In this document: positions 10,395 to 24,221 of the stretch, piece by piece
Numbering within the stretch: the first letter of the stretch is position 1
How the letters are laid out: each line of letters starts with the position of its first letter
DNA from: Nocardioides bruguierae
GTDB taxonomy: Bacteria; Actinomycetota; Actinomycetes; Propionibacteriales; Nocardioidaceae
Length of the DNA stretch: 64,000 nt
Direction of reading: 5' to 3'
Assembly (NCBI RefSeq): GCF_023656415.1
Contig: NZ_JAMOIL010000008.1
Location: 1 to 64,000, forward strand
Made by a program: the position numbers and the translations under genes
Notes under the pieces: model-generated
What the model saw: the letters and a program-made list of their open reading frames with translations, nothing else
Told to the model about the DNA's origin: nothing
Databases searched by the model: none

Positions 10395-11504
10395 TCAGAC
10401 GTCGAGGACGACCCCGACGCGCTGGAACTCCTTGGGGTCGGTGTAGCCGGTGGTGGCCATGGACCGCTTGAGGGCGCCGATGAGGTTCATCGTGCCGTCG
10501 GCGACGTGGCTGGGGCCGAAGAGGATCTCCTCCATCGTGCCGACCGTCTCGAACTGCACGCGGGTGCCGCGGGGCAGCTCGGGGTGGTGGGCCTCGGTGC
10601 CCCAGTGGAAGCCGTGGCCGGGCGCGTCGGTGGCGCGGGCGAACGGCGAGCCGACCATGACGGCGTCCGCGCCGCAGGCGATGGCCTTGGAGATGTCGCC
10701 CGAGCGACCGATGGAGCCGTCCGCGATCACGTGCACGTAGCGGCCGCCGGACTCGTCCAGGTAGTCGCGGCGGGCGGCGGCCACGTCGGCGACGGCCGAG
10801 GCCATCGGCACGGCGATGCCGAGCACGGTCTTGGTGGTGTGGGCGGCGCCGCCGCCGAAGCCCACGAGGACGCCGGCGGCGCCGGTGCGCATCAGGTGCA
10901 GCGCGGCCTGGTGGGTCGCGCAGCCGCCGACGATGACCGGCACGTCGAGCTCGTAGATGAACTCCTTGAGGTTCAGCGGCTCGGCCTGGCTGGAGACGTG
11001 CTCGGCGGAGACGGTGGTGCCGCGGATGACGAACATGTCGACGCCGGCGTCCACGACCGTCTTGGCGAACTCCTTGGTGCGCTGGGGCGAGAGCGAGCCC
11101 GCGACGGTGACCCCGGCGGCACGCATCTCGCGCAGCCGCTCGGTGATGAGCTCGGCCTTCACCGGCTCGTCGTAGATCTCCTGCATGCGGCGGGTGGCCT
11201 CACGGCCCTCCAGCCCGGCGACCTCGGCCAGCAGGGAGGTCGGGTCCTCGTAGCGCGTCCACAGGCCCTCGAGGTTGAGGACGCCGAGGCCGCCGAACTT
11301 GCCCATCGCGATCGCGGTGGCCGGGGACATGACGGAGTCCATCGGTGCGGCGATCACGGGGATGTCGAAGCGGTACGCGTCGATCTGCCAGTGCGTCGAG
11401 ACCTCCTCGGGGTCACGCGTGCGCCGCGAGGGCACGATGGCGACGTCGTCGAAGGAGTAGGCGCGACGGGCGCGCTTGGCCTGCCCGATCTGGATCTCGC
11501 TCAC
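10395..11504 (-). CDS. guaB3: GuaB3-family IMP dehydrogenase paralogue
   Basis: This 369-aa TIM-barrel protein of the actinobacterial GuaB3 group lacks the CBS insert of true IMPDH. Visible landmarks are YSFDDVAIVPSRRTRDPEEV, IPVIAAPMDSVMSPATA, the phosphate-binding VIADGSIGRSGDISKAIACG and an ERLREMRAAGVTVAGSLSPQ helix region. Its enzymatic role is not settled. GTG 11504 follows TAGTCT by 6 nt (leaderless pattern). It is encoded near guaB on the same strand. Confidence 0.93.
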   Translation of the reverse strand: MSEIQIGQAKRARRAYSFDDVAIVPSRRTRDPEEVSTHWQIDAYRFDIPVIAAPMDSVMSPATAIAMGKFGGLGVLNLEGLWTRYEDPTSLLAEVAGLEGREATRRMQEIYDEPVKAELITERLREMRAAGVTVAGSLSPQRTKEFAKTVVDAGVDMFVIRGTTVSAEHVSSQAEPLNLKEFIYELDVPVIVGGCATHQAALHLMRTGAAGVLVGFGGGAAHTTKTVLGIAVPMASAVADVAAARRDYLDESGGRYVHVIADGSIGRSGDISKAIACGADAVMVGSPFARATDAPGHGFHWGTEAHHPELPRGTRVQFETVGTMEEILFGPSHVADGTMNLIGALKRSMATTGYTDPKEFQRVGVVLDV

Positions 11505-11607
11505 CCGAGCAGACTACAAGCGCGGGCCCTCTCCCCCCGAAGCGGCGGGAGCGCGTCCGGCAGGTGAACGCCTCGGCGACCAGCCCCTGGTCCGGCCGGG
11601 CGAGGGC

Positions 11608-11967
11608 TCAGCCGCGGACCTGCTCGGCGCGGAACGCGACGATCCGTCGCACGAGGTCGACGGGCAGGTCCTCGGTCAGCGGCAGCTGCACCGACCCCTT
11701 GCCCTGCGTGAACCGCGACAGCTCCTCGGCGAACGCCTCGTGCCCGGCGGGCGTGGCGTAGAGCCCGACGTGCCGGGCGAACCCGCCGACGTAGAGCAGG
11801 GGCCTGCCGTCCAGCTTCCAGCCGACCAGCCCGTAGGAGAGCGCCTCGACGGCCTCGGGCACCAGCTCCGCGACGATCGCGCGGACCTGCTCCACGCGCG
11901 GCAGGACCCGCGGGTCGAGCCCGGCCAACGTGGCCAGGTACTCCTCGACGCGCGGGTCCGTCGTCAT
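11608..11967 (-). CDS. DUF1801-family protein
   Basis: This 119-aa protein matches the DUF1801/YdhG-like pattern: an N-terminal helix VEEYLATLAGLDPRVLPRVE, then EAVEALSYGLVGWKLDGRPLLYVGGF-type strands and LSRFTQGKGSVQLPL. The family has been linked to iron-chaperone-like or uncharacterised roles. It lies 13 nt downstream of guaB on the same strand and may be co-transcribed with it. Confidence 0.75.
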   Translation of the reverse strand: MTTDPRVEEYLATLAGLDPRVLPRVEQVRAIVAELVPEAVEALSYGLVGWKLDGRPLLYVGGFARHVGLYATPAGHEAFAEELSRFTQGKGSVQLPLTEDLPVDLVRRIVAFRAEQVRG

Positions 11968-11980
11968 GGTGCGGCCGGGG

Positions 11981-14429
<2,449 letters not shown>

Positions 14430-14532
14430 GTCGAGGGGGTCTCCTGGCTCGGGGGTGGGCTCATTCTGGCGCAGGCCGGGCCCGCGCGCGCTCGCCCCGT
14501 CGCGTGACGTGCGCGGCACCGCAGGTCGCCCG

Positions 14533-14578
14533 CACGCACGACGCCCCGCCCCGGGGGACCCGGGACGGGGCGTGCGTG
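14533..14578. terminator. Terminator after groEL
   Basis: A long GC-rich inverted repeat (CACGCACG...CCCGGG against CCCGGGACGGGGCGTGCGTG, with a 3-nt bulge) starts about 40 nt past the groEL stop. Confidence 0.7.
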
Positions 14579-14617
14579 GTGCCTGGAGAGGCGGTGCCTG
14601 GGAGGCGGGGACGCGGC

Positions 14618-16618
<2,001 letters not shown>

Positions 16619-16681
16619 TCACGTCAGGTGCCTGCGGGCCCTGCGGCGCGCCGTCGCGGGGGTCGCACCGAGTCGCAAGCA

Positions 16682-16708
16682 TTGGCACACTCGAGGTGAG
16701 AGTGCCAA
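16682..16708. promoter_or_regulatory. CIRCE operator 1 (HrcA site)
   Basis: Arms TTGGCACAC and GAGTGCCAA are separated by exactly 9 nt, matching the CIRCE form TTAGCACTC-N9-GAGTGCTAA with few changes. It lies about 104 nt upstream of the groES start. HrcA repression of groESL is inferred. Confidence 0.85.
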
Positions 16709-16716
16709 GGAAGAAA

Positions 16717-16743
16717 CTAGCACTCGACCCGAGGGAGTGCCAG
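16717..16743. promoter_or_regulatory. CIRCE operator 2 (HrcA site)
   Basis: Arms CTAGCACTC and GAGTGCCAG are separated by 9 nt, only 8 nt from operator 1. Two tandem CIRCE elements suggest tight heat-shock control of groES-groEL. Confidence 0.85.
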
Positions 16744-16812
16744 GGAGGCACCGTCGCCCCGCCTCGTCCGCCCGTGGACGGCGGCCCCGGGCCGGCCTGA
16801 CAGGATGGCGGG

Positions 16813-17994
16813 ATGGACCTCGACGACCTCGCCTGGCTGCTCACGGACGACGGCCAGCAGCTGCTCGCCGAGGCGACCGCGCTGGTGGCGGCCGAGCCCG
16901 ACCCGCTGCGCGCGCAGACCACGCTGCGCCGCACCACGGTGGCCGGGGCCACGCCCGAGCGTACGTCGCTGGCGCTGAGCCAGGCGGGCCTGCGTCGGCG
17001 CGCGGAGGCCAAGCTGGGCGAGCTGGCGTCCCGCATGTACTTCACCCCCGACGCCCTCGAGCAGGCCACGCGCCTCCCGGTCGCCCGGCACCGCGCCGCG
17101 CGGCTGGCGGCCTTCGAGGCCCGCACCGTCATCGACCTCGGCTGCGGGATCGGCGGGGACCTCGTGGCCGCGGCGGAGACCGGCGCGATCGTGGCGGGCG
17201 TCGACCTCGACCCCGTCCGCGTCGCGCTGGCGCAGGCCAACCTGGCCGCCCTGGGCCTGCCCGGCGCGGTGCAGGTCGCCGACGCGACCACGATCGACCC
17301 CTCCCCCTTCGACGTCGCCTTCGCCGACCCCGCGCGCCGCTCGGCCCGGGGCCGCACCTTCTCCGTCGACGACTGGACGCCGCCGTGGCCGTTCGTCGAG
17401 GGCCTGCTGCGTCGCGACTCGTGCGTGAAGGTCGCCCCCGGCATCCCCCACGACCTCGTGCCCGAGGGGGTCGAGGCCGAGTGGGTCTCCGACCACGGCG
17501 AGGTCAAGGAGGCGGCGCTCTGGTCGGGACGCCTCGCCACCGTGCGCCGCCGGGCCACGGTGCTCGGGGACGGCGGGCTCGCGACCCTGACCGAGGAGGA
17601 GGACCCCGGCGCCCCCGTGGTGCCGCTGGGCCGGTTCCTCTACGAGCCGGACGGGGCGGTCATCCGCGCCGGCCTGGTGACGGCCGTGGCGGCCGGCACC
17701 GGCGGTGGGCTGATCGACGAGCACCTCGCCTACACCACCTCCGACGAGGCCTTCGCGACCCCGTTCGCCCGGGGCTACGAGGTCCTCGAGGAGCTGCCCT
17801 ACCGGGAGAAGCCGCTGCGGGCCGCGCTGCGCGAGCGCGGCGTCGGCCGCCTGGAGATCAAGAAGCGTGGGGTGGACGTGGTGCCCGAGCAGCTGCGCAA
17901 GCGGCTCGCCCTCTCCGGCGACGAGGGCGGCACGCTGGTGCTCACGCGCGTCGCCGGCGAGGGCACGGCACTGCTGGTGCGACCGCTGCGCTGA
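16813..17994 (+). CDS. Class I SAM methyltransferase with THUMP-like domain
   Basis: In this 393-aa protein the SAM-binding core lies at about 105-165 (TVIDLGCGIGGDLVAAAE, then GVDLDPVRVALAQAN), followed by FDVAFADPARRS, an NPPY-like catalytic motif variant. The C-terminal region (VGRLEIKKRGVDVVPEQLRK) is the THUMP-like domain of this actinobacterial family. It is likely an RNA-modifying methyltransferase, but no substrate is shown. CAGGAT is 6 nt before the ATG, so it may be leaderless. Confidence 0.8.
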   Translation: MDLDDLAWLLTDDGQQLLAEATALVAAEPDPLRAQTTLRRTTVAGATPERTSLALSQAGLRRRAEAKLGELASRMYFTPDALEQATRLPVARHRAARLAAFEARTVIDLGCGIGGDLVAAAETGAIVAGVDLDPVRVALAQANLAALGLPGAVQVADATTIDPSPFDVAFADPARRSARGRTFSVDDWTPPWPFVEGLLRRDSCVKVAPGIPHDLVPEGVEAEWVSDHGEVKEAALWSGRLATVRRRATVLGDGGLATLTEEEDPGAPVVPLGRFLYEPDGAVIRAGLVTAVAAGTGGGLIDEHLAYTTSDEAFATPFARGYEVLEELPYREKPLRAALRERGVGRLEIKKRGVDVVPEQLRKRLALSGDEGGTLVLTRVAGEGTALLVRPLR

Positions 17995-18127
17995 GCGCGG
18001 CATCCCGGAGCCCGGGAGGGTCGTCCTCGCACGACAGGACGAGCACAGCACCACCACAGGCCGCGCGCCCAGGGTGGAGCCACCGGGCCTCCCACAGGGG
18101 GACGCCCGCCGTCGTCGGGAGGGCGCG

Positions 18128-18529
18128 ATGCCTCGACACCAGGCCACCGGCCCCACCGCCGCCTGCGTCGCCGCGCCCTGGTCGGCGTCCGTGCTCCCGG
18201 GCCGCACCGGGGACGCCGGCACCGGCTCCCGCTGGGGCGGCGACCCGTCCCCCACGCTGCTGCGCTCCCAGGTGGGCCGCCACCACGGCCGGCGTCGGGT
18301 GCTGGCCGAGCTGGTGCTGCCCGAGGCCAGCCACGTCGAGGTCCGGCTGGAGCGCTGGGGCCAGCTGCTGGCCGAGGCCGGCGTCGACGCGCCCGCGGGA
18401 CGTCGGCGGCTCCGGGTGCCCGTGCCCCGTGACGTGCTGGCCGGGCCCGCACGGGTGGTCGTGACCGTCACCGACGGCGCCGGCCGGGTGCGCGAGGCGT
18501 CGGTCAAGAGCCACGTGCCGGCCCGCTGA
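18128..18529 (+). CDS. Hypothetical protein
   Basis: The 133-aa reading frame has a regular C-terminal part (RRVLAELVLPEASHVEVRLE ... RVVVTVTDGAGRVREASVKS) resembling a beta-sandwich fragment. Codon use fits the genome. The N-terminus is uncertain, since the frame stays open upstream, and no family is recognised. An overlapping minus-strand frame exists, but this one has the more protein-like composition. Confidence 0.4.
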   Translation: MPRHQATGPTAACVAAPWSASVLPGRTGDAGTGSRWGGDPSPTLLRSQVGRHHGRRRVLAELVLPEASHVEVRLERWGQLLAEAGVDAPAGRRRLRVPVPRDVLAGPARVVVTVTDGAGRVREASVKSHVPAR

Positions 18530-18560
18530 GGCCGTCGCCAGCACCCGCGGGGTCGGGCGC

Positions 18561-19802
18561 TCAGGCGCGGCGCAGCAGCGCGGCGGCCAGCGCCAGCACG
18601 AGCAGGACGCCGGCGACGAACACGATCGCGGCGGTGGTCAGCGCCACCCCGACCGCGGTGAGCAGCCCGAGCCCGACCACCGGCACCGTGATCCCGAGGT
18701 AGCCCGCCAGGAACACCCCGGCCACCGCCTCGCCGCGCTGCTCCGGCGGCGCCAGCTCGGCGGCCGCGCCGAGGGCGCCCTTGAGCAGGAGCCCGCCACC
18801 GGCGCCGGCGACCAGCCCGCCCACGAGCAGCAGCGGCACCACGCCGACGGCCACGGCCACGCCGACGGCGGCGGCCCCGGTCGCAGCGCCGACCAGCCCG
18901 ACCCGCAGCTGACGGGCCGGTGCCCAGCCGCCGAGCACGACCTGGCTCAGTGCCGCCGCGAAGAACACCGAGGCCGCGGCACCGCCCGAGACGACGGCGT
19001 GGGTGGAGCCCAGCGCGGCCAGCACCGAGGGCGCGAGGGAGGTGAACAGGCCGAGCACCATGAACAGGGCGAACACCCCCGCGGCGGCGCCGGCGTAGCG
19101 ACGGCGCGCGTGCGCAGGGACGACCACGCGCTGCGGCCGGTAGCGGACCGACCGGTCCCGCGCGACCGTCTCCGGCACCAGCAGCAGCGCGACCAGCGAG
19201 AGCACCAGGAGCCCGGCGAAGACCAGGTAGGTGGTGGTGAGCGGAGCAGGCAGGACCGCCACGAGCACCCCTGCCACCACCGGCCCCAGGCCCAGGCCGC
19301 CCAGGTTGGCCGCGGTCGCGACGACGCCCGCGCGCCGGGGCGAGTCGTCCGGCCGTGCGTGCCGGTGCAGCTCGGCGAGGTGCGCGGTGGCGGTCGCGGT
19401 GAGCATCCCGATCCCCAGGCCGCCCACGAGGCGCGCCCCGAGCAGCACGGGCAGCGACGGCGAGAGCAGGAACAAGCCCGCGGCCAGCACCTCGAGGGCG
19501 ACGGCCGGCAGCAGCACCCGTCGGCGGCCGACCCAGTCCGAGACGTGGCCGACGGCCAGGAGCGAGACCAGCACGCCGACCGCGTAGGCGGCGAAGGCCA
19601 GGGTGATCGTCAGGGACGACCAGCCCTCCTCGGCGCGGTAGACCGCCCACAGCGGGGTGGGCGCGGTGTTGAACGCCATCACGGTGGCGAAGACGGCGGC
19701 GACCACCCAGAAGCCACCGGCGTGCCGGCGGCTCCCCGCGGCCGGCGGGGACAACGGGGACAGCGGGGCCCCGGGGGCGGGGGCGGACGAGGTGACGGTC
19801 AT
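18561..19802 (-). CDS. MFS transporter
   Basis: This protein of about 413 aa has 12 hydrophobic segments and the MFS loop signature GHVSDWVGRRRVLLP between helices 2 and 3. A cytoplasmic loop (ELHRHARPDDSPRRAG) and a His/Arg-rich central loop are present. It is probably an exporter of the sugar or drug type. It is divergent from a LysR regulator with an inverted repeat between them, so control by that regulator is likely. Confidence 0.85.
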   Translation of the reverse strand: MTVTSSAPAPGAPLSPLSPPAAGSRRHAGGFWVVAAVFATVMAFNTAPTPLWAVYRAEEGWSSLTITLAFAAYAVGVLVSLLAVGHVSDWVGRRRVLLPAVALEVLAAGLFLLSPSLPVLLGARLVGGLGIGMLTATATAHLAELHRHARPDDSPRRAGVVATAANLGGLGLGPVVAGVLVAVLPAPLTTTYLVFAGLLVLSLVALLLVPETVARDRSVRYRPQRVVVPAHARRRYAGAAAGVFALFMVLGLFTSLAPSVLAALGSTHAVVSGGAAASVFFAAALSQVVLGGWAPARQLRVGLVGAATGAAAVGVAVAVGVVPLLLVGGLVAGAGGGLLLKGALGAAAELAPPEQRGEAVAGVFLAGYLGITVPVVGLGLLTAVGVALTTAAIVFVAGVLLVLALAAALLRRA

Positions 19803-19853
19803 GTCTTCAGCGTCGGGCCACTGCCCCATCGACTCAAGCGAAAGAAAGTGACA

Positions 19854-19880
19854 CGATCCATCACTACTTACGATGGATCG
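19854..19880. promoter_or_regulatory. Probable LysR operator
   Basis: A perfect 9-bp inverted repeat (CGATCCATC / GATGGATCG) with a 9-nt spacer lies between the divergent MFS and LysR genes. It covers the ATG at 19873, which argues that the true LysR start is the downstream GTG. Confidence 0.6.
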
Positions 19881-19890
19881 GAGGACGCTC

Positions 19891-20805
19891 GTGGAGCTGC
19901 GTCAGCTGGAGCTGGTGCTCGCCGTGGCCGAGGAGGGCACCCTGAGCCAGGCCGCCGCGCGGCTGCACGTCGTGCAGAGCGCGGTGAGCGCCTCCCTGGC
20001 GTCCCTGGAGCGCGAGCTCGGCACCCCGCTCTTCGTCCGCACCCCACGTCGCGCCGTGCCCACGGACGCCGGCACCGCCCTGCTCGAGGTGGCGCGCCGC
20101 ACCCTCGCGGAGGCCGGTCGGGCCCGGGAGGTCGTCCGCGAGGCCGTCGACGGGCTGCGCGGCACGCTCACCGTCGGCACGATGACGACCCACCACCCGC
20201 TGGACCTGCCGGCCCTCCTGGGCCGGTTCGCCCGCAGCCACCCGGCCGTCCACCTGGAGCTGCGGTCGGACCCGGAAGGCGCGCGAGGACTCGTCACCAA
20301 GGTCGCCTCCGGGGACCTGGACGTCGCCCTCGCCTCGGCCGTCGGCGACCTGGACGGGGTGCAGTCCGTGCGGCTGGGCGCGAGCCCCATGCGCCTCCTG
20401 CTCGCGCCGGAGCACCCGCTGGCCGGGCGCGCGACGGTGACGCTGGCCGACCTGCGCGGGGAGTCCTGGGTCTGCGCACCCCGAGGCTTCGGCAACCGGC
20501 AGATCGCCGATGCCGCCTGCGCCGCGGCCGGGGTGCCGCGCCGGGCGTCGCTGGAGGTCGCGCAGGTGCACGCCATCCCGGACTTCGTCCGCGCGGGCCT
20601 GGGGCCGGCGCTGCACATCGGCGACGATCCCGCGCCGGGCCTGGCCTCGCCCCGCGTGGTCGGGCCGGCCGCCGAGGACCTGGTGTGGCCGGTGGACCTC
20701 GTGACCCGACCGGCACCGCACCAGCGGGCGGTCACCAAGGCGTTCGCGGCAACCGTCCTGACCGCCGGAGCGCCCTCCGGACGCGCCGCAGCGCCGGACC
20801 GGTGA
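19891..20805 (+). CDS. LysR-family transcriptional regulator
   Basis: This 304-aa protein has the N-terminal winged helix-turn-helix (LAVAEEGTLSQAAARLHVVQ, then SAVSASLASLERELGTPLFV) and a C-terminal periplasmic-binding-like effector domain. GTG 19891 is chosen because GGAGG lies 6 nt upstream and the protein then begins MELRQLELVL, as LysR proteins usually do; an ATG at 19873 would add six residues and overlap the operator. It probably controls the divergent MFS gene. Confidence 0.88.
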   Translation: MELRQLELVLAVAEEGTLSQAAARLHVVQSAVSASLASLERELGTPLFVRTPRRAVPTDAGTALLEVARRTLAEAGRAREVVREAVDGLRGTLTVGTMTTHHPLDLPALLGRFARSHPAVHLELRSDPEGARGLVTKVASGDLDVALASAVGDLDGVQSVRLGASPMRLLLAPEHPLAGRATVTLADLRGESWVCAPRGFGNRQIADAACAAAGVPRRASLEVAQVHAIPDFVRAGLGPALHIGDDPAPGLASPRVVGPAAEDLVWPVDLVTRPAPHQRAVTKAFAATVLTAGAPSGRAAAPDR

Positions 20806-20820
20806 ACCCGGCCGGCGCTG
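20789..20820. terminator. Hairpin at lysR 3' end
   Basis: The inverted repeat CAGCGCCGG / CCGGCGCTG spans the lysR stop codon and probably ends transcription. Confidence 0.55.
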
Positions 20821-20883
20821 CGGCGGTGGTGGTGATGGTGGTGGTCGGCTGCTCCGCGGTGAGGGCCGGGAGCGAGCCGTGGG

Positions 20884-21477
20884 TCAGACCCCCGCGACCT
20901 GCGGGGAGTCGACCTTCTCCTCGGCGGCCTCGAGGCGCTTGGCGTGGCGCAGGCCGGCGGCGGTCAGGACCACCATGATGCCGGCGCCGACGAACGCGGC
21001 GATCGAGGCGTAACCGGCGATGGTGCCGATGGTGGCGAAGGCGAAGCCGTAGAGGAGCAGGCCGCGCAGGGTGTTGCCCATGAACAGCGTCTGGCGCAGG
21101 GCGCCGAGCGCCTGGCCCTCCTCGGTGGCCTTCTCCTCGTCGCTGAGGGCGACGTACTCGCCGCTGACCTCCTCGTAGGTGCGACCGTCACTGGCGGCGT
21201 TCATGTGCACGAGGATGTAGTGGTCGGCGTACGCGCGGGCGGCGGGCCCGTTGTCGAGGGGCTGGCCGGCGAACGGCTCGAGGGCCTCGCGGTCCTCGGT
21301 CGCCATGTCGGCGATGGCCTCCTCGGTCGGCATCGTGATGCCCTGCATCGACAGCTGGTCGTTGACCTGGTCGCCGATGAAGGAGCTGGCCCAGCTGAGC
21401 AGTCCGCCCGCGACGAGGAGCACGGCCGCAAGGGCGACTCCGACGATCGAGGCGAACCTGTCGATGAGTGAACGCAT
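20884..21477 (-). CDS. Two-to-three-pass membrane protein, unknown function
   Basis: This 197-aa protein has an N-terminal membrane segment (IVGVALAAVLLVAGGLLSWASS, residues about 11-32), a central acidic extracellular loop of about 90 residues (QVNDQLSMQGITMPTEEAI ... HYILVHMN), and two C-terminal membrane helices (about 140-180). The family is not recognised, though similar proteins are common in actinobacteria. Downstream of a terminator, it appears monocistronic. Confidence 0.65.
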   Translation of the reverse strand: MRSLIDRFASIVGVALAAVLLVAGGLLSWASSFIGDQVNDQLSMQGITMPTEEAIADMATEDREALEPFAGQPLDNGPAARAYADHYILVHMNAASDGRTYEEVSGEYVALSDEEKATEEGQALGALRQTLFMGNTLRGLLLYGFAFATIGTIAGYASIAAFVGAGIMVVLTAAGLRHAKRLEAAEEKVDSPQVAGV

Positions 21478-21632
21478 GGAACTCTCCCTCTCCCTGTGGG
21501 CGAGGACTCCAGCGTCCCTGCCCTTCACCCACGAGGTTAGGGATGGCTCTCAGGTTGTTCTCAGGGCCGGTTGGACGAAGCTGCCGGGACCTCCGTCCCG
21601 CACCGGACGACGACGGCTCCCCGGACGTGACC

Positions 21633-21670
21633 GGGGCCACGTCTGCGCAGGTCAGCGCAGACGTGGCCCC
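21633..21670. terminator. Terminator after the mscR-MBL operon
   Basis: A perfect 16-bp inverted repeat (GGGGCCACGTCTGCGC and complement, 6-nt loop) lies 35 nt past the MBL hydrolase stop. Confidence 0.85.
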
Positions 21671-21704
21671 GATCTCGACCCCTGGTCGACGGCGAGGTCC
21701 GGCC

Positions 21705-22337
21705 TCAGCCGGCGGCCTCGATCCCGGCCCGCTCGGCCCCGATCGTGGTGTCGTCGCCGTGGCCGGTGTGGACGACCGTCTCGTCGGGGAGGGCCAACAG
21801 CTTCTCCCCGATGGACCGCAGGATCGTCGGGTGGTCGCTGAACGAGCGACCGGTGGCACCCGGGCCACCGTTGAACAGCGTGTCGCCGCTGAAGACGCAC
21901 CCCAGGTCGGGCGCGTACCAGCAGACCGCGCCGGGCGCGTGGCCCGGCGTGTGCAGCGCCTTCAGGGTCGTGCCACCGACCGTGACCTCGAACCCGTCGG
22001 CCACGTCGACGTCCCAGAGGTGGTCGGTGTGGGTGAGCTCCCACAGCGGCTTCTCGTCGGGGTGCAGCAGGATCGGCGCGCCCGACCCGCCGTTGGCCGC
22101 CTCGCGCAGGGCGGGGGCGACGCGGCAGTGGTCGTCGTGGGCGTGGGTCAGCAGGATCGCCTTGAGCGTCCGCTCCCCCACGACGTCGAGGATCGCCTGG
22201 ACGTCGTGCGGGGCGTCGATGACGACGCACTCGGACTCGTCACCGATCACCCAGATGTTGTTGTCGACGTCGAACGTCTGGCCGTCGAGGCTGAAGGTGC
22301 CTGAGACGACGGCGTGGTCGACCTTCGCAGCCGCCAT
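21705..22337 (-). CDS. MBL-fold hydrolase partner of mycothiol formaldehyde pathway
   Basis: This 210-aa metallo-beta-lactamase-fold hydrolase has the metal motif THAHDDHCRVAP, plus HTPGHAPGAVCWY and FSGDTLFNGGPGATG, as in glyoxalase II-like enzymes. It overlaps the mscR stop by one base. In actinobacteria this gene pair is standard, and the hydrolase is proposed to release formate from S-formylmycothiol. That specific role is inferred from context. Confidence 0.85.
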   Translation of the reverse strand: MAAAKVDHAVVSGTFSLDGQTFDVDNNIWVIGDESECVVIDAPHDVQAILDVVGERTLKAILLTHAHDDHCRVAPALREAANGGSGAPILLHPDEKPLWELTHTDHLWDVDVADGFEVTVGGTTLKALHTPGHAPGAVCWYAPDLGCVFSGDTLFNGGPGATGRSFSDHPTILRSIGEKLLALPDETVVHTGHGDDTTIGAERAGIEAAG

Positions 22338-23437
22338 CAGATGACCACGACCGAGCGCAGCACGTTGCCGCCGTGCATCTTCTCGAAGGCGGCCTCGACG
22401 TCGCCGATGCCGATCTCCTCGGTCACGAACGCGTCGAGGTCGAGGCGGCCCTGGGTGTAGAGGTCGACCAGCATCGGGAAGTCGCGGCTGGGCAGGCAGT
22501 CGCCGTACCAGGAGGACTTCAGCGCGCCGCCGCGTCCGAAGACGTCGATCAGCGGCATGTCGGGGATCTTCATGTCCGGCGTGGGCACGCCCACCAGGAC
22601 GAGGACGCCGGCGAGGTCGCGGGCGTAGAAGCCCTGCTTCCAGGTCTCGGGGCGACCGACGGCCTCGATGACCAGGTCCGCACCCTCGGCGCCCTCGTAG
22701 TAGCCGCCGCAGATCTCCTTGATCGCCTCGACCGGGTCGACCTCCTTGGAGTTGACCGTGTGGGTCGCGCCCAGCTCCTTGGCCTTGGCCAGCTTCTTCT
22801 CGTCGATGTCGACGGCGATGATCGGGCTGGAGCCGGCCAGCGAGGCCCCGGCGATCGCGGCGACGCCCACGCCGCCGCAGCCGATGACGGCGGTGGAGCG
22901 GCCACGGGTGGCCTGGCCGGTGTTGATGGCGGCACCGATGCCCGCCATGACGCCGCAGCCGAGCAGGCCGATGGCGGCCTTGCGGGCGTCGGGGTCGACC
23001 TTGGTGCACTGGCCGGCGGCCACGAGGGTCTTCTCGGCGAAGGCGCCGATGCCCAGCGCGGGGCTGAGCTCCGTGCCGTCCTCGAGGGTCATCTTCTGCT
23101 TCGCGTTGTGGGTGGCGAAGCAGTACTGGAGGTCGCCGCGCTGGCAGGCGCGGCACTCGCCGCACACCGCACGCCAGTTCAGGACGACGGAGTCGCCGAC
23201 CGCGACCTCGGTGACGCCCTCGCCCACGGCCTCGACGACGCCGGCGGCCTCGTGGCCGAGCAGGAAGGGGAACTCGTCGTTGATGCCGCCCTCGCGGTAG
23301 TGGAGGTCGGTGTGGCAGACCCCGCAGGTCTCCACCTTCACGACCGCCTCGCCCGGGCCCGGGGCCGGCACGTTGATCGTGACGACCTCGACCGGGGCCC
23401 CCTTGCTCCGGGCGATGACTGCCTGCACCTGCTGCAT
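22337..23437 (-). CDS. mscR: S-(hydroxymethyl)mycothiol dehydrogenase
   Basis: This 366-aa zinc-dependent medium-chain dehydrogenase oxidises the formaldehyde-mycothiol adduct. It has the catalytic zinc motif [17 protein letters not shown], the structural zinc cysteines [15 protein letters not shown] and the NAD Rossmann [19 protein letters not shown]. The [12 protein letters not shown] context and full length fit the mycothiol-dependent group. An AGGAG site precedes ATG 23437. It supports a mycothiol-producing actinobacterium. Confidence 0.92.
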   Translation of the reverse strand: MQQVQAVIARSKGAPVEVVTINVPAPGPGEAVVKVETCGVCHTDLHYREGGINDEFPFLLGHEAAGVVEAVGEGVTEVAVGDSVVLNWRAVCGECRACQRGDLQYCFATHNAKQKMTLEDGTELSPALGIGAFAEKTLVAAGQCTKVDPDARKAAIGLLGCGVMAGIGAAINTGQATRGRSTAVIGCGGVGVAAIAGASLAGSSPIIAVDIDEKKLAKAKELGATHTVNSKEVDPVEAIKEICGGYYEGAEGADLVIEAVGRPETWKQGFYARDLAGVLVLVGVPTPDMKIPDMPLIDVFGRGGALKSSWYGDCLPSRDFPMLVDLYTQGRLDLDAFVTEEIGIGDVEAAFEKMHGGNVLRSVVVI

Positions 23438-23594
23438 CTGCGCGCTCCTGTGGTTGAGGATCTGTTGGCCCCCACCCAACCGGATCGGCGCCGCGCGCGA
23501 AAGCCGTCGTCCGGGGGTCTCGCCCCTCGACCTCGACGCCGGTTCCAACCATCCTCGACCTCGTCGCGTCCCAGGAGCACGAGAGGAGGCCACC

Positions 23595-24221
23595 ATGACC
23601 CCACCGGCCCCACCCGAGGACTCCCCCGGCACCCGCACGGGCACCGGCGGCCGCGACGAGGAGTTCGCCACCTGGCTGCACGTGCGGCAGGGCGCCCTGC
23701 TCCGCACCGCCACCCTGCTGTGCGGCGACCCGCACGAGGCCCAGGACGTGCTCCAGACCGCCCTGGCCAAGCTCTACCTCTCCTGGGACAGGGTGCGCGA
23801 GCGGGACGCCCTGGACGCCTACGTCCGCCGCGCCCTGGTCAACGAGACCACCTCGCTGTGGCGCCGTGCCTGGCGCCGGCGCGAACGGCCGGTGGACGAG
23901 GTCCCGGACGGTGCCACCACGGCCGACCGCTACGACCTCGGCGAGCGGGCCGAGGTGTGGCGTGCCGTCAGCAGCCTCCCGCCGCGCGCCCGCTCGGTGG
24001 TCGTGCTGCGCTACTACGAGCAGCTCACCGAGGCCGAGACCGCCGAGGTGCTCGGGGTCAGCGTCGGCACCGTGAAGTCCCAGGCCCACCGCGGGCTGGC
24101 CCTCCTGCGCGAGCGGACCCCCGCCCACCTGGACCCCCGCACCGGCTCCGTCGCTGCGGGGCCCGAGAGCCATCCCGCGAACCAGCACTCGAACCGGCCC
24201 GAGAAGGAGGAGGAGCGATGA
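23595..24221 (+). CDS. ECF-type sigma factor (SigE-like family)
   Basis: This 208-aa sigma factor has region 2 at about 20-85 ([20 protein letters not shown]) and region 4 at about 115-170 ([20 protein letters not shown], then [20 protein letters not shown]). A strong GAGGAGG site lies just upstream of ATG 23595. The stop overlaps the next gene (ATGA), which encodes its likely membrane-bound partner. Divergent from mscR. The inducing signal is unknown. Confidence 0.9.
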   Translation: MTPPAPPEDSPGTRTGTGGRDEEFATWLHVRQGALLRTATLLCGDPHEAQDVLQTALAKLYLSWDRVRERDALDAYVRRALVNETTSLWRRAWRRRERPVDEVPDGATTADRYDLGERAEVWRAVSSLPPRARSVVVLRYYEQLTEAETAEVLGVSVGTVKSQAHRGLALLRERTPAHLDPRTGSVAAGPESHPANQHSNRPEKEEER

